Shown: positions 32,036 through 41,545, counted from the first letter of the stretch. The stretch is DNA of 64,000 nt from Amycolatopsis bartoniae (GCF_014191255.1 NZ_JACHWH010000012.1:110045-174044), one strand, 5' to 3'. Translations and numbers: made by a program. The notes: a model not told the origin generated them from the letters alone.

Positions 32036-34513
32036 CTACTTGCCGCTGCTGTACAACGCGGCCACGTCCGCGTCGGACAGTGCGCGGTCGTACAGGTGCA
32101 CCTGGTCCACCGCCCCGTCGAGGTAGTCGACCGGGTTGCCGCCGTACTGCCCGCGGCCGATCACGGTGTGCCCGGTGGACGCCTCGCCGAGGCACACGCT
32201 CTTCGTCGCCGCCTGCTGGCCGTCGACGTACAGCTTGAGCGTGCCCGACGCCGCGTCCCGCACGCCGACGAGGTGGTACCAGCGGTTCGGCTCCGGCGTG
32301 ACGGACGCCAGCGCCCGCGTGCCCACGAAGCTGAACGCCAGCTTGTGGTCCGCGCCCGAGTACTGCAGGTAGAACGCGCTGTGGTCCCCGCCGTCCTGGC
32401 TCACCACGGTCTGGAAGCCGTCGCCGACGGAGTTGAACTTCACCCACGCCGCCACGCTGTAGCTGCCCTCGGTGTTGAGCAGCGCCGCGCCGGTGTCGGC
32501 GTACTGGCCGGAACCGTTGGTGGCCAAGGCGGAACCGCTCTTGCCCGCGGTCCACGACGCCCCGCCGACGAGCGTCGCGTCGTGGTCGCCGACGGCGTCC
32601 TGCGCGACCGTGCCGGTGTTCTCGTCGAACGGGTACGCCGCGATGCCGTCGATGCCCGGCGTTCCGGCGGGCACCTGCGGACCGGCCGCCGGCTGCCCCG
32701 TCGCGCCCTTGATCACCGCGAGGTTCGCCGCCCGCACGGCCGCGAAGTCCATCTTCTTCACCTGCCGGTCGTAGGTGAGGAAGCCGTTGACCTCCTTTTC
32801 GACGTCGGTCGTCTGCGTGTACACCCCGGCGGACACGCCACACTGCTGGGCGACGAGCAACAACCGTTGCTGCAGCTGGGCGTAACGCGCGGTGAGCGTG
32901 GCGCTGTCCGGTTCCATCTCGTAGGCGAAGCTGCCCGACGGGTCGAACTGGTGGCCGTCGACCTTCAGCCCGAGCCCGCCGTACTCGCCGTCGACCGCGG
33001 CCCGCGTACCGGTCTGCATCGGGGTGCCGGGACCGGTGTAGGTGTGGTCGTCGTAGATGTCACCGCGCCCGCTGTCCGGTTCGGACCGGCAGCAGTTCAC
33101 GCCGGACTCGGCGTCCACGAGCCGCGTCGGGTCCCAGGACTTGACCTCGTCGGCGATGCGGCCCACGTCGTAGTCGCCCCAGCCCTCGTTGAACGGCACC
33201 CACGTGACGATCGACGGGAAGCTCGAGTGCTGATCGATCATCCGGTGCAGCTCCGACTCGAAGTTGACCTGCGAGGCCGGGGACGGCTCGATGTCGTCCT
33301 TCATCGCCGGCATGTCCTGCCACACCAGCAGCCCGAGCTTGTCGGCGTAGTAGTACCAGCGGTCCGGCTCCACCTTGATGTGCTTGCGCACCATGTTGAA
33401 GCCGAGCGCCTTCTCCTGCTCCAGGTCGTACTTCAGCGCCGCGTCGGTGGGCGCGGTGTAGATGCCGTCGGGCCAGAAACCCTGGTCCAGCGGGCCGATC
33501 TGCATCACGAACTTGCCGTTGAGCAGCATCCGTTCCTTGCCGTCGGCGGTCTTGCCCACGCTGATCGAGCGCATGCCGAAGTAGGAGCCGACCTCGTCGC
33601 CGCCGGACAGCTTCACCTTGATGTCGTAGAGGAACGGGTCGTCCGGTGACCACAGGTGCGGGTTGCGCAGCGTCAGCTTCAACGGCTGGTTCGCGTCGCC
33701 GCTGACGTGCCCGACGACGCGCCCGTGGTCGTACGCCGTGGCTTCCACGCGCTGGCGCACCGGTCCGCCGACCACCGCGTTGACGGTGACCGAGCTGGTG
33801 GCCAGGTCCGGGGTGAGGTCGAGCCGGTCGATGTGCGCGGAGGCCACCGGCTCCATCCACACGGTCTGCCAGATGCCGGAGGTGGGCGTGTAGAAGATGC
33901 CGTCACCGGGGGTGCGCTGCTTGCCCAGCGGCTGGCCGCCCTGGTCGTTCGGGTCGGTGACGCCGACGACGATCTCCTGGTCACGGTTCGTGGTCAGCGC
34001 GTCGGTGACGTCCACGGTGAACGCGTCGTAACCGCCGGTGTGGTGGGCGACGGTGCGGCCGTTGACGATGATCGTCGCGTCGTAGTCCACGGCCTGGAAG
34101 TGCAGCAGCAGGCGCTGGCCGCGGCCGACCTGCCAGTCACGCGGCACCTGGAACGTGCGCCGGTACCACATCTGCGTCTCGTGCCGCATGATGCCCGACA
34201 GCGCGGACTCCACGGGATACGGCACGAGGATGCGTTCGGGCAGGCTCTTCCCGACGGGTGCCGCCTGGCCGGGGTCGGCCTTGGCGAACTCCCAGACGCC
34301 GTTGAGGTTCTGCCAGCGGTCCCGCGTCAGCTGCGGGCGCGGGTACTCCGGCAGCGCGTTGGTCGGCGAGACCTGGTTGGTCCAGGGTGTGGTCAGTGGG
34401 GGTGTGAGTCGTTGCCATTGCGGGGTGGGCGCGGCACTCGCGGCGGGGACCGCGAGCCCGAGCACGGCGGCGGCGATCGCGGCCACCAGCGCCGCCCAGC
34501 GGGGACGGGACAT
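32036..34513 (-). CDS. secreted GH2 family glycosidase with C-terminal LamG domain
   Basis: 825 aa. Signal peptide about 1-27. GH2 sugar-binding domain (LNGVWEFAKADPG, WYRRTFQVP, GGYDAFTVDVTDAL), Ig-like domain, then a TIM barrel with acid/base E443 (VPFNEGWGDYD) and likely nucleophile E510 (VDGEYGGLG). A LamG/concanavalin-like domain covers about 630-825 (AYPFDENTGTVAQDAVGDHD, SVAAWVKF, LYVDGQQAATKS). The substrate is not set; beta-galactosidase or a furanosidase/arabinosidase activity would suit the upstream furanose-type importer. It is 36 bp downstream of that importer's last permease with a GGAGGAGG site, so probably the fifth gene of the operon. Confidence 0.88.
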   Translation of the reverse strand: MSRPRWAALVAAIAAAVLGLAVPAASAAPTPQWQRLTPPLTTPWTNQVSPTNALPEYPRPQLTRDRWQNLNGVWEFAKADPGQAAPVGKSLPERILVPYPVESALSGIMRHETQMWYRRTFQVPRDWQVGRGQRLLLHFQAVDYDATIIVNGRTVAHHTGGYDAFTVDVTDALTTNRDQEIVVGVTDPNDQGGQPLGKQRTPGDGIFYTPTSGIWQTVWMEPVASAHIDRLDLTPDLATSSVTVNAVVGGPVRQRVEATAYDHGRVVGHVSGDANQPLKLTLRNPHLWSPDDPFLYDIKVKLSGGDEVGSYFGMRSISVGKTADGKERMLLNGKFVMQIGPLDQGFWPDGIYTAPTDAALKYDLEQEKALGFNMVRKHIKVEPDRWYYYADKLGLLVWQDMPAMKDDIEPSPASQVNFESELHRMIDQHSSFPSIVTWVPFNEGWGDYDVGRIADEVKSWDPTRLVDAESGVNCCRSEPDSGRGDIYDDHTYTGPGTPMQTGTRAAVDGEYGGLGLKVDGHQFDPSGSFAYEMEPDSATLTARYAQLQQRLLLVAQQCGVSAGVYTQTTDVEKEVNGFLTYDRQVKKMDFAAVRAANLAVIKGATGQPAAGPQVPAGTPGIDGIAAYPFDENTGTVAQDAVGDHDATLVGGASWTAGKSGSALATNGSGQYADTGAALLNTEGSYSVAAWVKFNSVGDGFQTVVSQDGGDHSAFYLQYSGADHKLAFSFVGTRALASVTPEPNRWYHLVGVRDAASGTLKLYVDGQQAATKSVCLGEASTGHTVIGRGQYGGNPVDYLDGAVDQVHLYDRALSDADVAALYSSGK

Positions 34514-34549
34514 TACGGGGTTACCTCCTCCAATTGACGTGCAGGAGAT

Positions 34550-35533
34550 TCAGGAGCGACGGCGTGCGAGCAGTCGCTGGACGATGACCACGACGAGCAG
34601 GAACGCGCCGCTCACCACGGTCTGGTAGTTGGAGTCCAGGGTGCCGACCTGGTTGATCACGTTCTGGATCAGCGTGCGCAGCAGCACCCCGACCAGCGTG
34701 CCCACGACGGTGCCGGCCCCGCCGGTCAGCAGGGTGCCGCCGATGACGACCACCGAGATCGCGTCCAGCTCGGTGCCGACGCCGAGCACGGTCACGCCCG
34801 ACTGCAGGTACGCGGCGGTGAGCAGGCCGGCCACCCCGGCGAGCGCGCCGCTGAGCGTGTAGAGCGTGATCTTCGTGCGGGCCACCGGCAGTCCCATGAG
34901 GACGGCCGACTGCTCCGCGCCGCCGAGGGCGAACACCGCCTGCCCGAACCGGGTCCGCCGCAGCAGGACCCCGCCGAGCGCGAACAGCACCAGCGCGATC
35001 CACACCGGCACGCCGATCCCGAGGATCGTGCCCTGTCCCAGTTGCAGGAACGCCGAGCCACCGTCCACTTTGTACGTCGTCGAGCCCTCGCTGGTGATCG
35101 CGAGCAGCAGGCCGCGGGCGAACAGCAGCGAGGCGAGCGTGACGATGAACGGCGCCATGCCGGTGCGCGCGATGAGCAACCCGTTGACGAGCCCGATCAG
35201 CGAGCACACCACGAGCGGCAGCAGGATCGCCACGACGAGCCCGTACCGGCTGCCGTACGCGGCCAGCACGCCGCCGAGCGCGTACACCGACCCGACCGAC
35301 AGGTCGATACCGCCGGAGATGATCACGAACGTCATGCCGAGCGCGATCACCGCGAGGAACGAGCTCTGCAGCGCGAGGTCACGCAGGTTGTCCGCGGACC
35401 CGAAGCGGGGGAACGCGAACCACGCCACGACGATCCCGAGGACGAGCACCACGGCGGCGCCCTGGCGCTGCAACACCCCGGCGAACGCCGCGTTACGGGC
35501 GGAGGGGGCGGACAGTGCGGACGGTGCGGTCAT
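34550..35533 (-). CDS. ABC transporter permease (YjfF/RbsC type)
   Basis: 327 aa, eight to ten membrane helices of the branched-chain/ribose permease fold: LGMTFVIISGGIDLSVGSVYALGG and TELDAISVVVIGGTLLTGGAGTVVGTLVG are family signatures. ATG at 35533 overlaps the preceding permease stop by 4 bp; the upstream open frame is not permease-like. It is one of two non-identical permeases, as in the galactofuranose importer YtfQRT-YjfF. Confidence 0.9.
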   Translation of the reverse strand: MTAPSALSAPSARNAAFAGVLQRQGAAVVLVLGIVVAWFAFPRFGSADNLRDLALQSSFLAVIALGMTFVIISGGIDLSVGSVYALGGVLAAYGSRYGLVVAILLPLVVCSLIGLVNGLLIARTGMAPFIVTLASLLFARGLLLAITSEGSTTYKVDGGSAFLQLGQGTILGIGVPVWIALVLFALGGVLLRRTRFGQAVFALGGAEQSAVLMGLPVARTKITLYTLSGALAGVAGLLTAAYLQSGVTVLGVGTELDAISVVVIGGTLLTGGAGTVVGTLVGVLLRTLIQNVINQVGTLDSNYQTVVSGAFLLVVVIVQRLLARRRS

Positions 35534-36489
35534 CGGCTGCTCCGCTCTCGCGCGACGTAGACCGCGACGACGATGATGGCCGCCTGGACCATCTGCGCGG
35601 TCGAGTCCGGCAGGTCGTGCTTGATCAGGGTGGCGTGCACGAGCTGCATGAGCAGCGCCCCGAACACCGTGCCGAGCACCCGCACCCGGCCGCCGGTCAG
35701 CGGCGTGCCGCCGACGACCACCGCGGTGATCGCGGACAGCTCCATCAGCAGGCCCAGGTCGTTGGGGTCGCTCGCGCCGAGGCGCGCCGTGGACAGCACG
35801 CCGGCGAGCGCGGCCAGCGCCCCGGACACGACGTAGACCCCGACCAGCACGCGCCGCACCGGCAACCCGGCCAGCGTGCTCGCCGCCCGGTTGCCGCCGA
35901 TCGCGACCAGCTGCCTGCCGAACGTCGTGCGCTGCACGAGCAGCCCGGCGAGCACGGCGACGACGGCGGCCACGAGGACCATGGTGGGGATGCCGAGCAC
36001 GTCGCCCGTGCCCAGCGCGAGGAAGTCCTGGTTGTGCAGCTGGACCAGCTGGCCGTGGGCGATCACCAGCGCCAGGCCGCGGCCGCCGACCAGCAGCGCG
36101 AGCGTGGCGATGATCGGCTGGATGCCCAGGTACGCCACGAGCACCCCGCTGAACAGCCCCGACACGATGCCCGCGAGCACGGCGACCAGGAGGGCCGTGA
36201 AGGGTCCCGCCCCGAGGTAGAGCGGGATCAGCGCGGCCGCGATCGACATGACCGAGCCGACCGACAGGTCGATCCCCTCGGTGCCGATCACCAGTGCCAT
36301 GCCGAGCGCGACGATGCACACCGGCGCGGCCTGCACCAGCTGCGTGCGGAAGTTGGCGGCGGACACGAAGTTGTCGGTGAACACGACGTTGAACAGCAGC
36401 AGGACGACCACCGCGAGGTACACGCCGTAGTTCTGCAGCCAGGCTGCCGTCCGGGCGCGGTTCGGCGCGGTGAGGGTGGCGCTAGCCAT
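35530..36489 (-). CDS. ABC transporter permease (YtfT/RbsC type)
   Basis: 319 aa, polytopic. Signatures LGMALVIGTEGIDLSVGSVMSIAAAL and LSAITAVVVGGTPLTGGRVRVLGTVFGAL. It overlaps the ATPase gene (8 bp) and the second permease gene (4 bp). It forms the membrane channel with the 34550-35533 product and is energised by the tandem ATPase at 36482-38029. Confidence 0.9.
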   Translation of the reverse strand: MASATLTAPNRARTAAWLQNYGVYLAVVVLLLFNVVFTDNFVSAANFRTQLVQAAPVCIVALGMALVIGTEGIDLSVGSVMSIAAALIPLYLGAGPFTALLVAVLAGIVSGLFSGVLVAYLGIQPIIATLALLVGGRGLALVIAHGQLVQLHNQDFLALGTGDVLGIPTMVLVAAVVAVLAGLLVQRTTFGRQLVAIGGNRAASTLAGLPVRRVLVGVYVVSGALAALAGVLSTARLGASDPNDLGLLMELSAITAVVVGGTPLTGGRVRVLGTVFGALLMQLVHATLIKHDLPDSTAQMVQAAIIVVAVYVARERSSR

Positions 36490-38029
36490 CGGAACCGCCC
36501 TCCGCGATCGAGGCCAGGACGTTGTCCTCCGAGATGGCGTCCCCGGTCAGCTCGTCGACCACCTTGCCGTCGCGCAGTACGACGACCCGGTCGGCGCCGT
36601 CGACCAGCTCGTCCAGCTCGGACGAGATCAGCAGCACGCCCAGTCCCTCCTGTGCGAGTTCGTCGATGAGGGCCTGCACCTCGGCCTTCGCCCCGACGTC
36701 GATGCCGCGGGTCGGCTCGTCCAGCAGCAGCACGCGCGGGCCGGTGGCGAGCCACCGGGCGAGCAGCACCTTCTGCTGGTTGCCGCCCGACAGCTCGGCG
36801 ACCTTCTGGTCAGGGCTGGACGCCTTGATGCGCAGGCGTTCCATGAACGTGCGGACGATCCGGTCCTGTTTGGACTTCGACACGAGCCCGAACGGTGACA
36901 GGCGCGGCAGCGCGGCGAGCGCGATGTTCTCCCGCACGGACAGGTTCGGAATGATGCCGTCGGTCTTGCGGTCCTCGGCGAGCAGCGCCACGCCGGCCCG
37001 CATCGCCGCCGCGACCCGGCCGCGCCGCAGCGGCTTTCCCGCCACCACCACGGTCCCGCCGTCGAGCGGGAACGCGCCGACCAGGGCTCGCGCGGTCTCG
37101 CTGCGGCCGGAGCCGAGCAGCCCGGCCAGCCCCACGACCTCGCCCGGCCGGATGCTCAGCGAGACGTCCCGCAGCTTGCGCATCCCGCGCAGGTTCTCCG
37201 CGCGCAGCACGGGTTCCCGCTCGACGTCGTGCTCCTCACCGAACGCCGTGACGCCCTCTTCCCTGATCCTGCTGACCTCCCGGCCGAGCATGAGCGAGAC
37301 CAGTTCCAGCCGCGGCAGCTCCGCCAGTGGTCCACTGTGGACGACCCGGCCGTCGCGCAGCACGGTGACCCGCTCGCACACCCGGTACAGCTCGTCCATG
37401 CGGTGGCTGACGTAGAGGATCGCGATGCCCTGCTCGTGCAGCCGGGCGAGCACCTCGAACAGCTTCTCGACCTCGCGCGGCTCCAGCGACGACGTCGGCT
37501 CGTCCATGATGACGACCTTCGCCTCCGTGGACACCGCCCGGGCCAGCGCGACCATCTGCTGCGCGCCGACGCCGAGCGTGTGCAGCGGGCGCCGGACGTC
37601 CTCGGTGATGCCGTAGTCCACGAGCAGTGCCCTGGCCTCGGCGTTCATCCGCCGCCAGTCGACCAGCCCCGCCCGCGTGCGCGGCTCGCGGCCGAGGAAC
37701 ACGTTGCCCGCGATGCTCATCAGCGGAACGAGGTTGACCTCCTGGTAGATCGTGGAGATCCCGGCCCGCTGGGCCTCGGCGGGCCGGCGGAACACCACCG
37801 GCTCGCCGAGGTGGCGCACCTCGCCCGCGTCCGGCCGGTGCACGCCGGTGAGCACCTTGATCAGCGTGGACTTGCCCGCGCCGTTCTCGCCCACCAGCGC
37901 GTGCACCTCGCCGGGCCGCAGCGCGAAGCTGACGTCGTCGAGCGCGAGGGTGCCGGGGAACCGCTTGGTCACCCCGGCCACCTCCAGCACCGGTGCCGTC
38001 GTCTTCTGCACGTCGGTGGCCGCCGTCAT
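36482..38029 (-). CDS. sugar ABC transporter ATP-binding protein (RbsA/YtfR type)
   Basis: 515 aa with two fused nucleotide-binding domains. The first has Walker A GENGAGKST (about 47-55) and Walker B VVIMDEPTSSL. The second has the degenerate GLLGSGRSE, LSGGNQQKVLLARWLA signature and LLLDEPTRGIDVGAKAEV. Typical of ribose/galactose/furanose importers. Its ATG shares one base with the binding-protein stop (TGATG). Confidence 0.93.
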   Translation of the reverse strand: MTAATDVQKTTAPVLEVAGVTKRFPGTLALDDVSFALRPGEVHALVGENGAGKSTLIKVLTGVHRPDAGEVRHLGEPVVFRRPAEAQRAGISTIYQEVNLVPLMSIAGNVFLGREPRTRAGLVDWRRMNAEARALLVDYGITEDVRRPLHTLGVGAQQMVALARAVSTEAKVVIMDEPTSSLEPREVEKLFEVLARLHEQGIAILYVSHRMDELYRVCERVTVLRDGRVVHSGPLAELPRLELVSLMLGREVSRIREEGVTAFGEEHDVEREPVLRAENLRGMRKLRDVSLSIRPGEVVGLAGLLGSGRSETARALVGAFPLDGGTVVVAGKPLRRGRVAAAMRAGVALLAEDRKTDGIIPNLSVRENIALAALPRLSPFGLVSKSKQDRIVRTFMERLRIKASSPDQKVAELSGGNQQKVLLARWLATGPRVLLLDEPTRGIDVGAKAEVQALIDELAQEGLGVLLISSELDELVDGADRVVVLRDGKVVDELTGDAISEDNVLASIAEGGSDG

Positions 38030-39105
38030 CAGTACGCGTTCCCGACCTTCTGGGCCGCGTTCGTCTCGTCGTAGGAGTCGTCACTGATCACGATGCTCGC
38101 CGGGATCGGCTGGCCGTCCTCGAACTGCTGCAGCGTCTGGAACGCGAGCGGGCCGAACCGCGGGTTGGACTCGATGACCGCGTTGTAGCTGCCGTCGGCG
38201 ATGAGCTGCACCGCGTTGCGGGTGCCGTCGACGGAGACCACCTTGACGTCCTTGCCCGGGGTCTTGCCCGCGGTGCGCAGCGCGTTGACGGCGCCGATGC
38301 CCATCTCGTCGTTCTCCGCGTACACCGCGGTGAGGTCGGGGTGGCTCTGGATCAGCTGCTCCATCACCGCCTGGCCCTTCGAGCGGTCGAAGTCGCCGGT
38401 CTGCTCGGCCACCACGCTGAGCCCGGACGTCTTGGCCAGCTCGTCCTTGAAGCCCTGCGTGCGGTCGGTGGTCACGTTGTTGCCCGACGAGCCGAGCAGG
38501 ATCGCGACCTTGCCGCTGCCGCCGGTGACGCGGGCCATCTCCTGCGCGGCACGCTGGCCCTGCTTCACGAAGTCGGAGCCGATGAAGGTCAGGTAGTCGG
38601 TGCACGGCTGCGAGGTCACCTTGCGGTCGACGGTGACCACCGGCACCTTCTTCGCCTTCGCCGCGTCGAGCGCGGGCTGCAGCCCGTCGGAGTTCAGCGG
38701 CGCGACGACGAGCAGCTGGGCGCCGCGGTCGAGCAGCGACTTGATGTCGCTGATCTGCTTGTTCAGGTCGCTCTGGGCGTTGGTGGTGAGCAGGTGGTCG
38801 GCGGGGATGCCGAGCTTGGCGGCCTCGTCGCGGATCGACTGCGTCTCGGCGATCCGGAACGGGTTGGCCTCCTTCTCCGACTGGGAGAAGCCGATGATCG
38901 CGGTCTTCGGGTCGATCTTGGGATAGCCGGTCTGGGTCAGCGTGCAGCCCCCGCTCGTCGGCGCCGTCGAGGCCGCGGACGCGGCGGGGCCGCTGCCGGA
39001 GGACTGCGCGGCGGGGGTCTCTTCGCGGCTGGTGCAGGCGGCGAGGGTGAGCGCGGCGGCGGCCGCGGTGACCAGGACCAGTCGGGGACTGCGGGACAGG
39101 GACAC
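38029..39105 (-). CDS. sugar-binding lipoprotein (YtfQ/RbsB type)
   Basis: 358 aa. The start is the GTG at 39105 (GAGGAG site 5 nt upstream); the longer frame lacks a signal. Lipobox LTLAAC (Cys24), Ser/Ala linker, then the periplasmic-binding type-4 fold: KTAIIGFSQSEKEANPFRIA, DIKSLLDRGAQLLVVAPLNS, VPVVTVDRKV, AVYAENDEMGIGAVNALR. The sequence GFSQ...NPFR resembles galactofuranose-binding YtfQ. Two Cys (GGCTLTQ, QPCTDYL) may form a disulfide. First gene of the importer operon and divergent from LacI regulator 2, with a long dyad between them. Confidence 0.9.
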   Translation of the reverse strand: MSLSRSPRLVLVTAAAAALTLAACTSREETPAAQSSGSGPAASAASTAPTSGGCTLTQTGYPKIDPKTAIIGFSQSEKEANPFRIAETQSIRDEAAKLGIPADHLLTTNAQSDLNKQISDIKSLLDRGAQLLVVAPLNSDGLQPALDAAKAKKVPVVTVDRKVTSQPCTDYLTFIGSDFVKQGQRAAQEMARVTGGSGKVAILLGSSGNNVTTDRTQGFKDELAKTSGLSVVAEQTGDFDRSKGQAVMEQLIQSHPDLTAVYAENDEMGIGAVNALRTAGKTPGKDVKVVSVDGTRNAVQLIADGSYNAVIESNPRFGPLAFQTLQQFEDGQPIPASIVISDDSYDETNAAQKVGNAY

Positions 39106-39180
39106 GGGTACTCCTCGGGCAGCTTCGTCGGGGCCCGCTCCATTCGGGTGACTTGGATCACCCGGGGAGCCTGCGCTAGT

Positions 39181-39207
39181 TTTACATCGTTGGAACAACG
39201 TTGTAAA
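39181..39207. promoter_or_regulatory. 27-bp dyad, likely operator of LacI regulator 2
   Basis: Left half TTTACA-T-CGTTG (39181-39192) mirrors right half CAACG-T-TGTAAA (39196-39207) around a 3-bp centre. Inside it, ACAACGTTGT (39195-39204) is itself a CG-centred palindrome of LacI type. It is AT-richer than its surroundings and lies 50-75 bp from both divergent start codons. Confidence 0.65.
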
Positions 39208-39256
39208 CCGGCCGGACGACTACTGTTCGGACGTCGGCGACGCGAAGGGACCGCCC

Positions 39257-40258
39257 GTGGCCGTGACACTCAAGGACGTCGCCCGGCTCGCCGGAGTGTC
39301 GGTGAAGACGGTGTCGAACGTCGTCAACGGCTACGCGTTCGTCAAGCCGGAGAACCGCCGCCGCGTGGAGGAGGCGCTGGCCGCCACCGGGTACCGGCCC
39401 AACCTCGGGGCGCGGAACCTGCGCCGCGGCCGCACCGGGTTCCTGGCGCTGATGGTGCCGGAGCTGAACATCCCGTACTTCGGCGAGCTGGCGGGTCTCG
39501 TGCTGACCGCGGCGCAGAAGCTCGGCTGGAGTGTCCTCATCGAACAGACACAAGGGACTCGCGAGCGGGAACGGGAGACGCTCGCGTCCCTCGGCCCGCA
39601 CCTCGTGGACGGCGCTCTGGTGCATCCCGAGGCGTTGCGCGCGGGTGACTTCCGGGACGCCGCGGGCGGAATTCCCCTGGTACTGCTGGGTGAGCACGCG
39701 GTGGACGTGCCCATCGACCGGGTGGCCATCGACAACGTGCTGGCCGCGCGGACGGCGGTGGCGCACCTGGCGGGGCTCGGGCGGCGGCGCATCGCCGCGA
39801 TCGGCCGCAACCCCGCGCGTGGCACGAGCGAGCAGCGCATGGCGGGCTACCGGGAAGCGCTTTCCGATGCCCATCTGTCCTATGTGGAGGAGCTGGTGGC
39901 CCCGGCGGAGAAGTACCACCGGGCGTACGGCGCGGCGGCCATGCAGGCACTGCTGGACCTGCCCGAGCCGCCGGACGCGGTGTTCTGCTTCAACGACCTC
40001 CTGGCGATCGGGGCCCTGCGCGCGGTGGCGGAGCGCGGGCTGCGGGTGCCCGGCGACGTGGCCATCGTGGGTTTCGACAACAACGAGGAAAGCGCTTTCA
40101 GCGTGCCCGCGCTGACCACGATCGCCCCGGACAAGGCGGCGCTCGCCGAGGCCGCGATCGACCTCGTGTGCCGCCGCATCACCGGCGAGACCGCCACGCC
40201 GCCACAGACCGTGCAGACACCGTTCGCACTGGAGGTCCGGGAGAGCACGACGGGCTGA
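39257..40258 (+). CDS. LacI family transcriptional regulator 2
   Basis: 333 aa. HTH TLKDVARLAGVSVKTVSNVVNG (4-25), hinge NLGARNLRRG, and sugar-binding core (FLALMVPELNIPYFGELAG, VFCFNDLLAIGALRAVAERG, VAIVGFDNNEESAFSVPALTTI). GTG start with a GAAGGGA site. Divergent from the YtfQ-like importer, which it probably represses through the 27-bp dyad. Two GGAAAGCGCTTTCC-like words lie in its own coding sequence at 39852 and 40087. Confidence 0.93.
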   Translation: MAVTLKDVARLAGVSVKTVSNVVNGYAFVKPENRRRVEEALAATGYRPNLGARNLRRGRTGFLALMVPELNIPYFGELAGLVLTAAQKLGWSVLIEQTQGTRERERETLASLGPHLVDGALVHPEALRAGDFRDAAGGIPLVLLGEHAVDVPIDRVAIDNVLAARTAVAHLAGLGRRRIAAIGRNPARGTSEQRMAGYREALSDAHLSYVEELVAPAEKYHRAYGAAAMQALLDLPEPPDAVFCFNDLLAIGALRAVAERGLRVPGDVAIVGFDNNEESAFSVPALTTIAPDKAALAEAAIDLVCRRITGETATPPQTVQTPFALEVRESTTG

Positions 40259-40306
40259 CCCGTTCGGCGGTGTCCTGCCCTCCCCCGCCTTGAGGACCCT
40301 GGCCCG

Positions 40307-41545
40307 ATGGGCACACGCAAGCTCGACCGCGGCACCCCGGCCTCGACCTGCCCGGTCACCCGCGCGCACGACGGCACGTGGCAGGTCCGCGGCTACGACG
40401 AGGCCCGCGAACTGCTGCGCAGCACCGAAACCCGGCAGGCGGGCCTCGGCGTGGAGACCGTCTCGAAACTGCCCCGGCGGGTCCGCCGCCCGGTGCTCTA
40501 CCGCGACGGGCCGGAGCACCGCGAGGACCGGCGGCAGACCGCGCGGTTCTTCACGCCCCGTCGCGTCGACGAGCACTACCGGCCGATCATGGTCGAGATC
40601 GCCGAGCGGGAGGTGGCCGGGCTGCGCGCGGCGGGCCGCGCCGAGCTGTCCGACCTGAGCTTCGCCCTGGCGATCGACGTCGTCCGCGCGGTCCTCGGCC
40701 TCACCGCGAGCAGGCCGGGCATCCGGCGGCGGCTGGAGCGGTTCTTCCCCGAGAAGTTCGGCCGCCCGGGATTCACCAGCCTGCACGGGCTGTACTGGAC
40801 GTTCCGCCAGAACGCCAACTGGCTGCGCATCTACCTCGCCGACGTGCGCCCGGCGCTGCGCGCGCGGCGCCGGGAGCCGCGGGACGACCTGATCTCGCAC
40901 CTGCTCGCCCAGGGCTGCACCGCGGCCGAGGTCCTCGGCGAGTGCCTGACGTTCGCCGCCGCCGGCATGGTCACCACGCGTGAGTTCGTCTGCGTCGCCG
41001 CGTGGCACCTCACGAGCGACCCCGCGCTCCTCGCCCGCTACCGCGCCGCCGGCGAGCCCGAGCGGCTGGCGATCCTGCACGAGATCCTCCGCCTGGAGCC
41101 GGTGATCGCCCGGATCACCCGCCGCACCACGGCCCCGCTGACGCTCGGCGACGTGGCCGTGCCCCCGGGTGAGCGGGTGGAGGTGCTCGTCGACGAGGCG
41201 AACACCGACCCGGCCGCCGTCGGCGAGCAGCCCCTCACCCTGCGCCCGGACCGCACCGTCCCGAACCCCGCCGGACTGTCCTTCGGGGACGGGCCGCATC
41301 GGTGCCCGGGCGCGCCGATCGCGATCCTGGAGACCGACGTCCTGCTCACCCGGCTGTTCGCGCTCGACGGGTTCCGGCTCGAAGGCGAACCGCGCGTGAC
41401 CCACCGGGAGGAGATCAGCGGCTACGAAATCCGCGGCCTGGCCGCCGTCACCGGTCCCGCACCTCCAGCAGCCGCACCGGGCCCAGCAGCCCGGACGCCA
41501 CCGGCTGCCAGTTCTGCGGAGCCGCCCCCGACCGCCAGCTCATGA
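40307..41545 (+). CDS. cytochrome P450
   Basis: 412 aa, soluble bacterial type. I-helix AAGMVTTREF (oxygen-binding region, with Thr-Thr), K-helix EILR (E259, R262) and heme loop FGDGPHRCPG (C333). Substrate unknown. Redox partners are not encoded nearby. The last 25-30 residues (Pro/Ala/Ser rich) extend past the usual P450 end and overlap the convergent GH106 gene by 98 bp, so the tail may be read-through of a lost earlier stop. It lies 48 bp after LacI regulator 2, same strand, so partial co-transcription is possible. Confidence 0.88.
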   Translation: MGTRKLDRGTPASTCPVTRAHDGTWQVRGYDEARELLRSTETRQAGLGVETVSKLPRRVRRPVLYRDGPEHREDRRQTARFFTPRRVDEHYRPIMVEIAEREVAGLRAAGRAELSDLSFALAIDVVRAVLGLTASRPGIRRRLERFFPEKFGRPGFTSLHGLYWTFRQNANWLRIYLADVRPALRARRREPRDDLISHLLAQGCTAAEVLGECLTFAAAGMVTTREFVCVAAWHLTSDPALLARYRAAGEPERLAILHEILRLEPVIARITRRTTAPLTLGDVAVPPGERVEVLVDEANTDPAAVGEQPLTLRPDRTVPNPAGLSFGDGPHRCPGAPIAILETDVLLTRLFALDGFRLEGEPRVTHREEISGYEIRGLAAVTGPAPPAAAPGPAARTPPAASSAEPPPTASS

